Source of the DNA: Clostridium sp. CAG:921
GTDB lineage: Bacteria > Bacillota > Clostridia > TANB77 > CAG-465
Length of the DNA stretch: 6,798 nucleotides
NCBI GenBank assembly: GCA_000433135.1
Contig: HF991931.1
Coordinates: forward strand, 930 to 7,727
Reading direction: 5' to 3'
In this document: piece after piece, positions 1 to 6,798 of the stretch
How the letters are laid out: each line of letters starts with the position of its first letter
Position numbering within the stretch: the first letter of the stretch is position 1
Made by a program: the position numbers and the translations under genes
The notes under the pieces: generated by a model
What the model was told of the DNA's origin: nothing
Databases searched by the model: none
Seen by the model: only the letters and a program-made list of their open reading frames with translations

Positions 1-1600
1 CAATACTCTCATCTATTCCACCTGCAAAATCTATTACATCAATAAATGCTATATCATCATTTAGTTTACCTACACGCAATATAATCTTTCCACCATTTTC
101 ATTATATGCTTGTGCAGCATTTACTACTAAATTAGTAAGTACTTGTCCAAGTTTTGTAGGATCACCTTTAATAGTAACGTCTCCTTGTATCTCAACATCT
201 ATAGTAGATTTATTCTTATATATTTCATGATAAGTTATAACCTTTACATCATTTACTACATCTGCAATTTTAAATTTTACATTTGTTGTCCCACCAAGGT
301 TTCTTATTTGATTTCTCATACTATTTACAATATTTATTATCCTAGTTGCACAATTATCCATTCTTTGTAATATTTCTTTTTCTTCTTCCGTTTTTGAAGA
401 TTCCATTGTATTTAGCATTAAAATTCCTGTTTTTATAGCTGATATAGGGGTATTTATATCATGAGCTACCCCACCTGCTAATTCACCAATAGAAACTAAT
501 TGCCCTTGTTTTACTATTATGTCCTGTTTCATTTTTAACTCTTCCATATCTAATTTATGCTGAGTTATATCTTTAAAAAGAAGTAATGTACCAATGTAGT
601 CTTTAACATCATTCCTTGCAGATATTGGGTGAATATCAACCTCAAAATATCTATCAAATTCATCTACTTTTATGTGATATTCTTCAGTAATTATTTTACC
701 ATTTTTTCTAGTTAATTCTATTTTTTCGTATAAGTCATTTTTACTAATTATTTTACTTTTATCTAAGTAATCAAATAAATTATCATATGTTTTCTCATCA
801 TATTTATTAAAAAATTCTTTAAACTTATTTTCAAATGTCTTGTTATAGTCTACAACAGTACCATCATTAGATATAACTATAAAAGCATCAGACATAGTGT
901 CTATTACTGTCTTAAATGCAATTGGTGTAATGTTTAATGCTTTGTATTTAAATATTGCAAGTGCATAACAAACAGCTGTAAATGTAAATAATGTAGGCGT
1001 TACATATATTGATATATCTATTATTTTTAAAACTCCTAAAACATTTGGTATTACCGGAATCATGCCACCAAGTATTATAAGGAAAGTTTGACATGAGAAA
1101 AATCCAGATTTCTTTATAGACGCCCTAATTAATTTTATATCAAATATTGCTACAAGTAAGTACGAATATACAGAATTTATATTAAATACTGGTCCATATA
1201 TGGTTTCATTAAAATTAACAGAATATTTAATATAAAATAAATGATGCAAGTCATTTGTCCAAAGAAATAATAGACATATTGTAGGTATTACATAAAATAG
1301 TAGACTTCTTTTAGAGATTCTTTTCTCTTTATTTTCATAAAGTGCAGATATAATATATGCAGTTGGGAAAGTATAACATATACCTATATATGCAAAATAA
1401 TCAAAATATATAGGATTTATATTAAGTCCTGAATATATAAAAATCTTTTGAACCAATAAGCTTGAACACCAAATTATAAAAAGCACAAATAGTAATTTCA
1501 TAGTCTTAGCTATATCACTTTTATCATTTTTTTTATTTAAATAAATAAGCATACATGTAAGTGCAATAATTGCAACTCCAAGTAGTATAGTTTCAATCAT
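1..1600 (-). CDS. 7TM-PAS sensor histidine kinase (3' end cut by window)
   Basis: This is a membrane sensor kinase expected to autophosphorylate on histidine and pass the phosphate to a response regulator; 533 residues are visible. Residues 4-217 hold seven hydrophobic segments (about 4-21, 36-55, 66-88, 99-116, 143-160, 171-191, 197-217). The motifs WTNDLHHLFY (114-123) and YGPVFNINSVYSY (135-147) are characteristic of the HisKA_7TM sensor domain. A PAS domain follows (about 228-340, with SDAFIVISNDGTVVDYN). The dimerisation helix carries the H-box GGVAHDINTP, with phospho-acceptor His380. The ATPase domain shows an N-box (NLVVNAAQA, Asn494) and a G1 box reading DFAGGI, an Ala variant of DxGxG found in other kinases. 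The G2 region lies past the window edge. The ATG at 1600-1598 is chosen because GAGAGGGG lies 6 nt upstream. No partner regulator is visible; it may lie to the left. The ligand cannot be told from sequence. Confidence 0.95.
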   Translation of the reverse strand, partial: MIETILLGVAIIALTCMLIYLNKKNDKSDIAKTMKLLFVLFIIWCSSLLVQKIFIYSGLNINPIYFDYFAYIGICYTFPTAYIISALYENKEKRISKRSLLFYVIPTICLLFLWTNDLHHLFYIKYSVNFNETIYGPVFNINSVYSYLLVAIFDIKLIRASIKKSGFFSCQTFLIILGGMIPVIPNVLGVLKIIDISIYVTPTLFTFTAVCYALAIFKYKALNITPIAFKTVIDTMSDAFIVISNDGTVVDYNKTFENKFKEFFNKYDEKTYDNLFDYLDKSKIISKNDLYEKIELTRKNGKIITEEYHIKVDEFDRYFEVDIHPISARNDVKDYIGTLLLFKDITQHKLDMEELKMKQDIIVKQGQLVSIGELAGGVAHDINTPISAIKTGILMLNTMESSKTEEEKEILQRMDNCATRIINIVNSMRNQIRNLGGTTNVKFKIADVVNDVKVITYHEIYKNKSTIDVEIQGDVTIKGDPTKLGQVLTNLVVNAAQAYNENGGKIILRVGKLNDDIAFIDVIDFAGGIDESI

Positions 1601-1606
1601 ATATAT

Positions 1607-1614
1607 CCCCTCTC
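1607..1614 (-). promoter_or_regulatory. Ribosome binding site of the histidine kinase
   Basis: On the minus strand the sequence GAGAGGGG lies 6 nt before the ATG at 1600. It is purine-rich, well spaced and the only good site nearby, so it fixes the kinase start. Confidence 0.85.
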
Positions 1615-1630
1615 TTATAGTATAAAAACA

Positions 1631-1674
1631 AAATTATATGGCAATAAATTATTTAAAACTAATTGCCATATAAT
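1631..1674 (-). terminator. Rho-independent terminator / stem-loop between NRPS and kinase
   Basis: A perfect 13-bp inverted repeat has arms at 1674-1662 (ATTATATGGCAAT on the minus strand) and 1645-1633, separated by a 16-nt loop. On the minus strand the second arm runs into TTTGTTTTTA, an interrupted U tract typical of intrinsic terminators; on the plus strand no T tract follows. The stem has only three G-C pairs, so its strength is uncertain. It lies 88 nt after the NRPS stop codon, the right place to end that transcript. It is also downstream of the predicted kinase promoter and upstream of the kinase ribosome binding site, so it may act as an attenuator in the kinase leader. Confidence 0.7.
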
Positions 1675-1713
1675 AAAATATTATCACATTTTTACACTAC
1701 TTTTATCACCAAA

Positions 1714-1742
1714 ATTATAACATAAACAATTTAATCTGTAAA
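1714..1742 (-). promoter_or_regulatory. Predicted sigma-A promoter of the histidine kinase
   Basis: On the minus strand a -35 box TTTACA (1742-1737), a 17-nt spacer and a perfect -10 box TATAAT (1719-1714) are present. The -10 box is preceded by TGT, which gives an extended -10. Transcription should start near 1707, leaving a leader of about 107 nt before the kinase ATG. The promoter lies just after the NRPS stop codon, so the kinase need not depend on NRPS transcription. No operator palindrome overlaps it. The call is based on motif match and spacing only. Confidence 0.7.
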
Positions 1743-1761
1743 TTTATAATCTTAATTTATT

Positions 1762-4700
1762 TTAAAAATTTATAAATCCAGAATCTCTTAAGCACTTTAA
1801 GTAGTTAATTATATACTCATTGGTTATTTTTTTCCATTCATAACCAATATTTTTCATATACTCTTTTGTTACATTACACTTTATTTTTACATTTGAACTA
1901 TAATCTAGTTTGGCATCTTCATCTAAATCATTAATTATTCCTCTTATTAAATATTTCTTATCACTGGCTAATATATCCTTTATACGTTTTGAGAATTCAT
2001 CATTTGGAAGTTGCACAACCTCCATTCCTAAATCCTTTAAAATTCCTATTAATCTTTTTATACTTACGTGATTATGATTAAATACATGAAATATTGTATT
2101 TTGCATATTAAAATATTCAATAATTTTTATAATAGCCTGAGCCGTTAAATCAATAGGAGAAAACTCTACATTTAATTTTTCATCAGGCATGTATCCAAGT
2201 TCTATAAATGTTTTAATACGACCTGCAAAAGCATTTTCCTCAACATTTGATTGAAACTTTGGACAATAGTACCTACTCGTTAAATTTCCAATTCTTAAAA
2301 TATTTGCATTTAGGCCTTTTTCCATATAATCAAGTACAATTTCTTCTGCCCTAAATTTTGTATAAACATAAACATTATTTAAATTTTGATGTTGATAAAA
2401 TGAAGATTCATCAAATATAGCCTCTGTATTAGTACTTCTAGTATACGTTGTTTCAAAGGCATTTCCAGATACACTAAGCGTTGATATATGTATCATGTTT
2501 ATTTTATTTTCATAGCAAAAATTAGCAACAGCTCTTGTTCCGCCAATATTTATACTAGAAAAGTTAGTTATTCTTCCATAATGCTTCACACAAGCTGCAG
2601 AATGAACAAAAAAGTTTATGTCTCCATTTTTTATAATATCCATATCTTGTTTATTAATACCAAAATTATCCATATTAGTTATATCTGCCTCTATTGGTAT
2701 AATTCTTGTTCCTATAAACTTATCATATTTATCATCAAAGAAATAGTTAAGCGTATTTTTTATTCTTTTAGTAGCACTAAGACCATTTTTTACTCTAATT
2801 AAGCAAAATACTTTAGAATTTGTACTCGAAAGAATTTCAGCCAAAATGTGAGCTCCCAAAAATCCTGTTGCACCACTTAATATTACATTTTTTACATTAT
2901 ATTTACTTGGTAAATACACCTCTTTATTTTTTTGTAATATATTACTATAATCCTTATCAAAATTTTCAATTTTATATTCGATTTTACTTTCATTTATTTC
3001 AATTTTCTTTGCTAATTTTCGTATTGTTTGATACTTTGATAAATCAGAATATTCTATATGTATGTTTTTTGACATCAATTCTATTTGTATATTTATTGCA
3101 TCAAGTGAATCCGTACCAAGTTCAAAAAAGCTATCATCTATTCCAAAATTATCTTTTTTTAATACTTTTTTCCATGCATCATATATTAAAGATTCAATTT
3201 GAGTATTTGGCATTACTTTAGCTTTTTCTACCTCATTTTCCATAAATTTTTTAATATCCATTTTTATCAATGCTTTTCTATCTATTTTATTATTTAATGT
3301 CATTGGCATTTCATTAAGACATATATAAAAATTTGGCACCATATATGTTGGAAGCTTAGTAAGTAGACTCTCCTTTAGCTTTTCAGCTTCTACTTTATTT
3401 CCACCCTTACTTACATAAAAACATACTAATTTTTTATCACTATTTAAAACAGTAGCACATGATTTTATTTCATCATTTTCTTGGATCAACTTATCAATTT
3501 CCTCAAGTTCCACTCTTTGTCCATTTATTTTTACTTGAAAATCTACTCTTCCAAGTATGGTAAGCTCATAATTTATATCAATCTTTGCTAAATCACCAGT
3601 TTTATATACTACTTCGTCTGCAAAAATTAATTTTTTAAATACCTTATCTGTAAGATCTTCCCTTTTAAAATATCCAATTGCTACTGAATCACCAGATATA
3701 CAAAGCTCACCTTCACAGCAAAGTGGAAGTAATCTTTCATTTTCATCAACTATATATAACTTTGTATTTTGAATTGGAACTCCAGCATTTACTTTGCTAC
3801 ACGTAATATCTTTTACAGTTGACCAAATAGTAGTCTCAGATGGACCATACACATCGTAAATACTAGCAGAAGTTAATTTTCTTAAATAATTTACAAAGCT
3901 ATCTGGTACCGCTTCTCCACCAATTAAAATTTTCTTCATATTTTTTATAAAATGCATATCATCAAAGTTGGTAGACTGAGTAAGTAACATTTTTAGCTTT
4001 GTTGGTGTAGTTTGTATCACGTTAACTTCTTGTTCTTTACATAAGTTATTTAGTGCAAACTGATCTATACATTCTATATCATTTGCAAGTATTAAAGTTG
4101 CACCATTAAAGAAACTACCCCATATTTCAAGTCCAAATATATCAAAACTAATTGTGGTTATTGAAACCATTTTCATATCTTGATTAAGTTTAAGTTTATC
4201 ACTTATTCCATACAAAAAATTAATTAAATTTTTAGATGAAACCATAACTCCCTTTGGCTTTCCAGTAGATCCAGATGTATATATAATATATTCTATCTTC
4301 TTATCACTTGATGTATTTCTTTTTAATTTTAATTTATTTTTTATTTTTTTGTTTAATTCTTTATCAAAGTTTTCTTTTTTACAAATATTACATAGTTTAT
4401 TGCTGTAAGACAAATTAACAACATTTATATTTTCATCAAAACTGTACTCTAAATTTTTATTAGTTAGTATAACACTTGCCCCATCTATCATATCTCTTAC
4501 TCTTGCTTCTGGAAATTTATAATCTACTGGTACATAAGTTGCACCAAGTTTTAATATTGCAAGTAAAGATATTACTAACTTTTCATCTCTTTTCATTATA
4601 ACTGGAATAATATCATTTTCTTTTACACCAAAGTATGTGCAAAGATAGTCTGCAAAATTATTAGATGCCATATCTAAATCCAAATATGAATACTTCTTGC

Positions 4701-6126
4701 CATCTACTACCAAAGCAATTTTATCTGGATTTTTAGCTACATTTTTTTCAAATACATCAATTAGTAAATCTTCTGTATTATATCCTTTTGAAGTATTATT
4801 TACATCAAAAAGCAAAATATCTTTTTCTGTTTTTGAAATTATGTTTACATTTTCAACACTAATAAAATTATCTGACATTGCAGATTCTATAATATTCATA
4901 AGTCTTTTGTGTATTAGTTCTACTTCTTTTTCTTCAAAAAGTTCTACTTTATAATCATAACTTATACTAAGTAAACCTGAATCATCAAAATCTGTTATAT
5001 GTATTTGAAGTTCATCATTTATATTATTTTGAAAAAACCAAGTAGTACTATATTTTTCTTCATCAATCATCTCAGCTTTAGCATTTTGATAAGAAAGTAA
5101 TACATTGTATAAATTTTCTTTTATATTAGTATTTTCATGAACATATTCTAAAGTTTTTGAGTATGGATACCTTTGATGTCTAAAAATGCTAAGTGTTCCT
5201 ATTGCAATTTTTTTTGCTAAATCAAGTATTTTTTCATTCTTTTCTATTTTTACTCTCATAGGAACCGTTGATATAAAAAGTCCAAAAGTCTGTTTTTCCT
5301 TAAAGTTTGCTCTATTTAAAACTGGTGTACCTATTACAATATCACTTTTATTATACACACGATAAATATATGTATAAAGTGACGCTAAAAAAAGTGTGTA
5401 TGGTGATATTTTATTTTCTTTACAATACTTATATATATCATTTGTTAACTCTTTATTAAGATTTACTGTATATCTTTTAGCACTAGTTGTATTTGTCTTT
5501 TTATTATTTTTAAATGATACTACTTCTTTCATATCATTTAAATATTCTTTCCAAAATACCTCATCTTTTTTTATTTTTTCCGATTGCTTATATTCTTCTT
5601 CAGTCGTTATATAATTTGTATAACTATATAAAGGTACTATTTTATTAAATTCACTTTTATCGCTTTCCATATACTTTATAACAAGCGTAGCAATTTTACT
5701 ACATGTCCACGCATCTGCCAATATATGATGAATTTTAAACGCAATCATACCGCTTCCATCTTTATTATCAAATATTTTAAATTCATAAAGTTTAGAATTT
5801 TTCACTAAAAAAAGAGGTCGTAAAATCCAGTCATTAATATATGATATTTTTTTACTATCATCTATTAACGACGTATCTACGATCTCTATTTCTTGATACT
5901 CATATGGCATTACTTCTTGAAATACTTGCCCATTTTCATCAAACACACTAGTCCTAATAGTTTCATTAGTTCTAATTAACTCATTAACAGCTAAAATACA
6001 TTTAGATACAGCAAAAGATGAAGAAACATTTACTGCTCCTGCAATAACATTAATATTGCTTTTACCATCAAATTTATCCATAAGCCAAATGTTTTTTTGT
6101 GGATACGTTAAATTATACTTTTTCAT
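1762..6126 (-). CDS. Single-module NRPS, C-A-T-R, with terminal thioester reductase
   Basis: This 1454-residue enzyme should activate one amino acid, condense it with an acyl or aminoacyl donor, and release the product reductively. The condensation domain (about 1-430) has HHILADAW at 133-140 (HHxxxDG with the Gly replaced by Ala), FGLFIST at 281-287 and RHQRYPYSK at 317-324. The adenylation domain (about 450-955) shows YTSGSTGKPKG (616-626), FDIFGLEIW (661-669), YGPSETT (760-766), YKTGDL (841-846), GRVDFQVKINGQRVE (859-873) and NNKIDRKAL (945-953). The carrier domain has LGTDSL with phosphopantetheine Ser1007. The reductase (about 1079-1454) has the NAD(P) motif GATGFLG (1085-1091) and the catalytic pair Tyr1253/Lys1257 in YVYTK. 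No thioesterase or epimerase domain is present. Start: an in-frame GTG at 6165 would add 13 residues but lies about 3 nt from the predicted transcription start and lacks a ribosome binding site. The ATG at 6126 has GAGGTG 9 nt upstream and places the C1 motif at the usual N-terminal position. No phosphopantetheinyl transferase, exporter or second NRPS is in view. The domain calls are secure; the product is inferred. Confidence 0.96.
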   Translation of the reverse strand: MKKYNLTYPQKNIWLMDKFDGKSNINVIAGAVNVSSSFAVSKCILAVNELIRTNETIRTSVFDENGQVFQEVMPYEYQEIEIVDTSLIDDSKKISYINDWILRPLFLVKNSKLYEFKIFDNKDGSGMIAFKIHHILADAWTCSKIATLVIKYMESDKSEFNKIVPLYSYTNYITTEEEYKQSEKIKKDEVFWKEYLNDMKEVVSFKNNKKTNTTSAKRYTVNLNKELTNDIYKYCKENKISPYTLFLASLYTYIYRVYNKSDIVIGTPVLNRANFKEKQTFGLFISTVPMRVKIEKNEKILDLAKKIAIGTLSIFRHQRYPYSKTLEYVHENTNIKENLYNVLLSYQNAKAEMIDEEKYSTTWFFQNNINDELQIHITDFDDSGLLSISYDYKVELFEEKEVELIHKRLMNIIESAMSDNFISVENVNIISKTEKDILLFDVNNTSKGYNTEDLLIDVFEKNVAKNPDKIALVVDGKKYSYLDLDMASNNFADYLCTYFGVKENDIIPVIMKRDEKLVISLLAILKLGATYVPVDYKFPEARVRDMIDGASVILTNKNLEYSFDENINVVNLSYSNKLCNICKKENFDKELNKKIKNKLKLKRNTSSDKKIEYIIYTSGSTGKPKGVMVSSKNLINFLYGISDKLKLNQDMKMVSITTISFDIFGLEIWGSFFNGATLILANDIECIDQFALNNLCKEQEVNVIQTTPTKLKMLLTQSTNFDDMHFIKNMKKILIGGEAVPDSFVNYLRKLTSASIYDVYGPSETTIWSTVKDITCSKVNAGVPIQNTKLYIVDENERLLPLCCEGELCISGDSVAIGYFKREDLTDKVFKKLIFADEVVYKTGDLAKIDINYELTILGRVDFQVKINGQRVELEEIDKLIQENDEIKSCATVLNSDKKLVCFYVSKGGNKVEAEKLKESLLTKLPTYMVPNFYICLNEMPMTLNNKIDRKALIKMDIKKFMENEVEKAKVMPNTQIESLIYDAWKKVLKKDNFGIDDSFFELGTDSLDAINIQIELMSKNIHIEYSDLSKYQTIRKLAKKIEINESKIEYKIENFDKDYSNILQKNKEVYLPSKYNVKNVILSGATGFLGAHILAEILSSTNSKVFCLIRVKNGLSATKRIKNTLNYFFDDKYDKFIGTRIIPIEADITNMDNFGINKQDMDIIKNGDINFFVHSAACVKHYGRITNFSSINIGGTRAVANFCYENKINMIHISTLSVSGNAFETTYTRSTNTEAIFDESSFYQHQNLNNVYVYTKFRAEEIVLDYMEKGLNANILRIGNLTSRYYCPKFQSNVEENAFAGRIKTFIELGYMPDEKLNVEFSPIDLTAQAIIKIIEYFNMQNTIFHVFNHNHVSIKRLIGILKDLGMEVVQLPNDEFSKRIKDILASDKKYLIRGIINDLDEDAKLDYSSNVKIKCNVTKEYMKNIGYEWKKITNEYIINYLKCLRDSGFINF

Positions 6127-6135
6127 TCCTATATA

Positions 6136-6141
6136 CACCTC
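6136..6141 (-). promoter_or_regulatory. Ribosome binding site deciding the NRPS start
   Basis: GAGGTG on the minus strand lies 9 nt before the ATG at 6126. The competing upstream GTG at 6165 has no comparable site, so this motif favours the shorter protein. Confidence 0.8.
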
Positions 6142-6152
6142 AAATACTACAT

Positions 6153-6162
6153 AAAAAAAAAA
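6153..6162 (-). repeat. T10 homopolymer in the NRPS leader
   Basis: Ten consecutive A on the plus strand (T on the coding strand) sit about 6-15 nt downstream of the predicted NRPS transcription start, before the ribosome binding site. They lie outside the protein if the ATG at 6126 is used. Such tracts can slip during replication or transcription. In a genome this AT-rich, a ten-base run may also be chance. Confidence 0.9.
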
Positions 6163-6174
6163 CACTACATATCT

Positions 6175-6203
6175 AGTATAACAGAAATTTAATATAAAAT
6201 CAA
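6175..6203 (-). promoter_or_regulatory. Predicted sigma-A promoter of the NRPS
   Basis: On the minus strand a -35 box TTGATT (6203-6198), a 17-nt spacer and a -10 box TATACT (6180-6175) are present. TGT immediately precedes the -10 box (extended -10), and a run of seven A lies just upstream of the -35 box. Transcription should start near 6168, giving a leader of about 42 nt to the ATG at 6126. This makes the NRPS independent of the peptidase gene upstream. The rest of the gap from 6204 to 6321 is almost pure A/T, with no convincing operator or strong terminator. Confidence 0.75.
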
Positions 6204-6321
6204 TATTTTTTTATTAATTTAATATCTTAAATTTAAATTTAGCATTTGCTTTATTTAATGGCACACTATTGTTAAAAAATTACATAATTACTATAATTTT
6301 AAATTTTATTAAAAAGTCATA

Positions 6322-6798
6322 TTACATAGATATTAACTTTAATATTGCATTTTTATTTTTTACTACCTCCATTTCTAAACTTAGTATATCAGAAAAAGGT
6401 CCTATTGGATTAGCATTTAATAAAGAAAGTTCAATTGTAAGACATAAAACATTATTTAATACTTCTCTATAATAATCCATAACCCCATATTTAAATTTAT
6501 CATCCATTTTTTTATATCCTGTAATTTCACAATATTTTTTTATTGCCTCAAAATATCTTAACATTTTACATTCATTATTAAAACATGATGATGGCATACC
6601 ATAAACCTCTCCACCAGTTGAATGAAATGAAAAAATATATTTTAAGTTATTTTTACTATATAACCTTATTATATAATCATACAACGCTTTATTTTCAGGA
6701 CTTCTATCAAAAGTAAACTCCCCAGGATATGACATAGGACTTGGAATTGTTACTGGTATATCATTATATCTTAAATTTGCAAATTTTTGCATTTTTCT
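6322..6798 (-). CDS. M14-family zinc carboxypeptidase-like protein (5' end cut by window)
   Basis: The visible 158 residues are the C-terminal part of a protein whose frame stays open to the window edge (two codons precede the first visible Met), so the true start lies outside. The segment YIFSFHSTGGEVYG contains a His (visible residue 59) at the place of the third zinc ligand of M14 carboxypeptidases (His196 in carboxypeptidase A). LCLTIELS supplies Glu123, matching the catalytic Glu270. Between them, KYGVMDYY resembles the family's GxxDWxY-like stretch, and SPMSYPGEFTFDRSPENKAL resembles the substrate-loop region before the His. The first two zinc ligands (HxxE) would lie upstream and cannot be checked. 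The family removes C-terminal residues from peptides or cleaves cell-wall peptides. The protein ends at a TAA 195 bp before the NRPS start. No functional link to the NRPS is shown. Confidence 0.8.
   Translation of the reverse strand, partial: RKMQKFANLRYNDIPVTIPSPMSYPGEFTFDRSPENKALYDYIIRLYSKNNLKYIFSFHSTGGEVYGMPSSCFNNECKMLRYFEAIKKYCEITGYKKMDDKFKYGVMDYYREVLNNVLCLTIELSLLNANPIGPFSDILSLEMEVVKNKNAILKLISM

Noticed and set aside
2488..3221. Plus-strand open frames at 2488-2802 and 2820-3221 (and similar ones at 143-370, 4697-4954, 5396-5614, 6269-6472)
   Set aside because: They lie wholly or mostly opposite well-supported minus-strand genes, have low-complexity Phe/Ile/Tyr/Ser-rich products with no recognisable domain, and are expected by chance in such AT-rich sequence.
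1762..6126. Alpha-aminoadipate reductase (Lys2-like, A-T-R) as an alternative identity
   Set aside because: Lys2 belongs to fungal lysine synthesis. This protein starts with a full condensation domain, and its pocket code resembles glycine-type codes rather than one for an acidic side chain.
6127..6165. NRPS start at the upstream in-frame GTG (6165), adding 13 residues
   Set aside because: It has no ribosome binding site, begins about 3 nt from the predicted transcription start, and the added residues are encoded partly by the T10 tract. The ATG at 6126 has GAGGTG at 9 nt.
6241..6250. Small palindrome AGCATTTGCT upstream of the NRPS promoter as a possible operator
   Set aside because: Four-base arms around a two-base centre, 38 bp upstream of the -35 box, are too short to support an operator without conservation data.
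6276..6300. 7-bp inverted repeat AAAATTA/TAATTTT as terminator of the peptidase gene
   Set aside because: The stem is purely A/T and short, with only a brief T run after it. In this composition it is likely chance, so the peptidase transcript end remains unidentified.

Overview
The window is very AT-rich, with A/T-ending codons, strong AGGAGG-like ribosome binding sites and sigma-A type promoters. This suggests a low-GC Bacillota, most likely Clostridium or a close relative. That assignment rests on composition and protein style only; no rRNA or marker gene is present.

All three genes lie on the minus strand and are transcribed from high to low coordinates. First, 6798-6322 holds the C-terminal part of an M14 zinc carboxypeptidase-like protein whose start lies beyond the right edge. 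A 195 bp gap follows, carrying an extended -10 promoter and the leader of the next gene. Second, 6126-1762 encodes a 1454-residue single-module non-ribosomal peptide synthetase with domain order condensation, adenylation, carrier, terminal reductase (C-A-T-R). Third, after a 13-bp stem-loop with a T-rich tail and another extended -10 promoter, 1600-1 encodes a 7TM-PAS histidine kinase. Its last ATPase motifs lie beyond the left edge.

The NRPS is the centre of interest. All its catalytic motifs are readable, and by hand alignment to the GrsA Phe domain the adenylation pocket reads D-I-L-Q-L-G-V-I-W-K, close to signatures associated with glycine. A module ending in a reductase should release its product as an aldehyde (or an alcohol after a second reduction). 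The simplest prediction is therefore an N-acylated glycinal, or an X-glycinal dipeptide if an upstream partner exists outside the window. Small reductase-terminated NRPSs of gut Clostridia are known to make reactive peptide aldehydes and pyrazinones, so the architecture is not new. A one-module, C-domain-first, glycine-type version would be less usual.

The NRPS looks like its own transcription unit, with a promoter just upstream and a terminator just downstream. The kinase may sense a small molecule or envelope signal and may have a partner regulator to the left, but nothing here proves that it controls the NRPS. The stem-loop between the two genes lies inside the predicted leader of the kinase mRNA, so it could both end the NRPS transcript and attenuate the kinase. 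The peptidase has no demonstrated link to the NRPS. There are no tRNA or rRNA genes, mobile elements or CRISPR arrays, and no gene-free stretch exceeds 300 bases.
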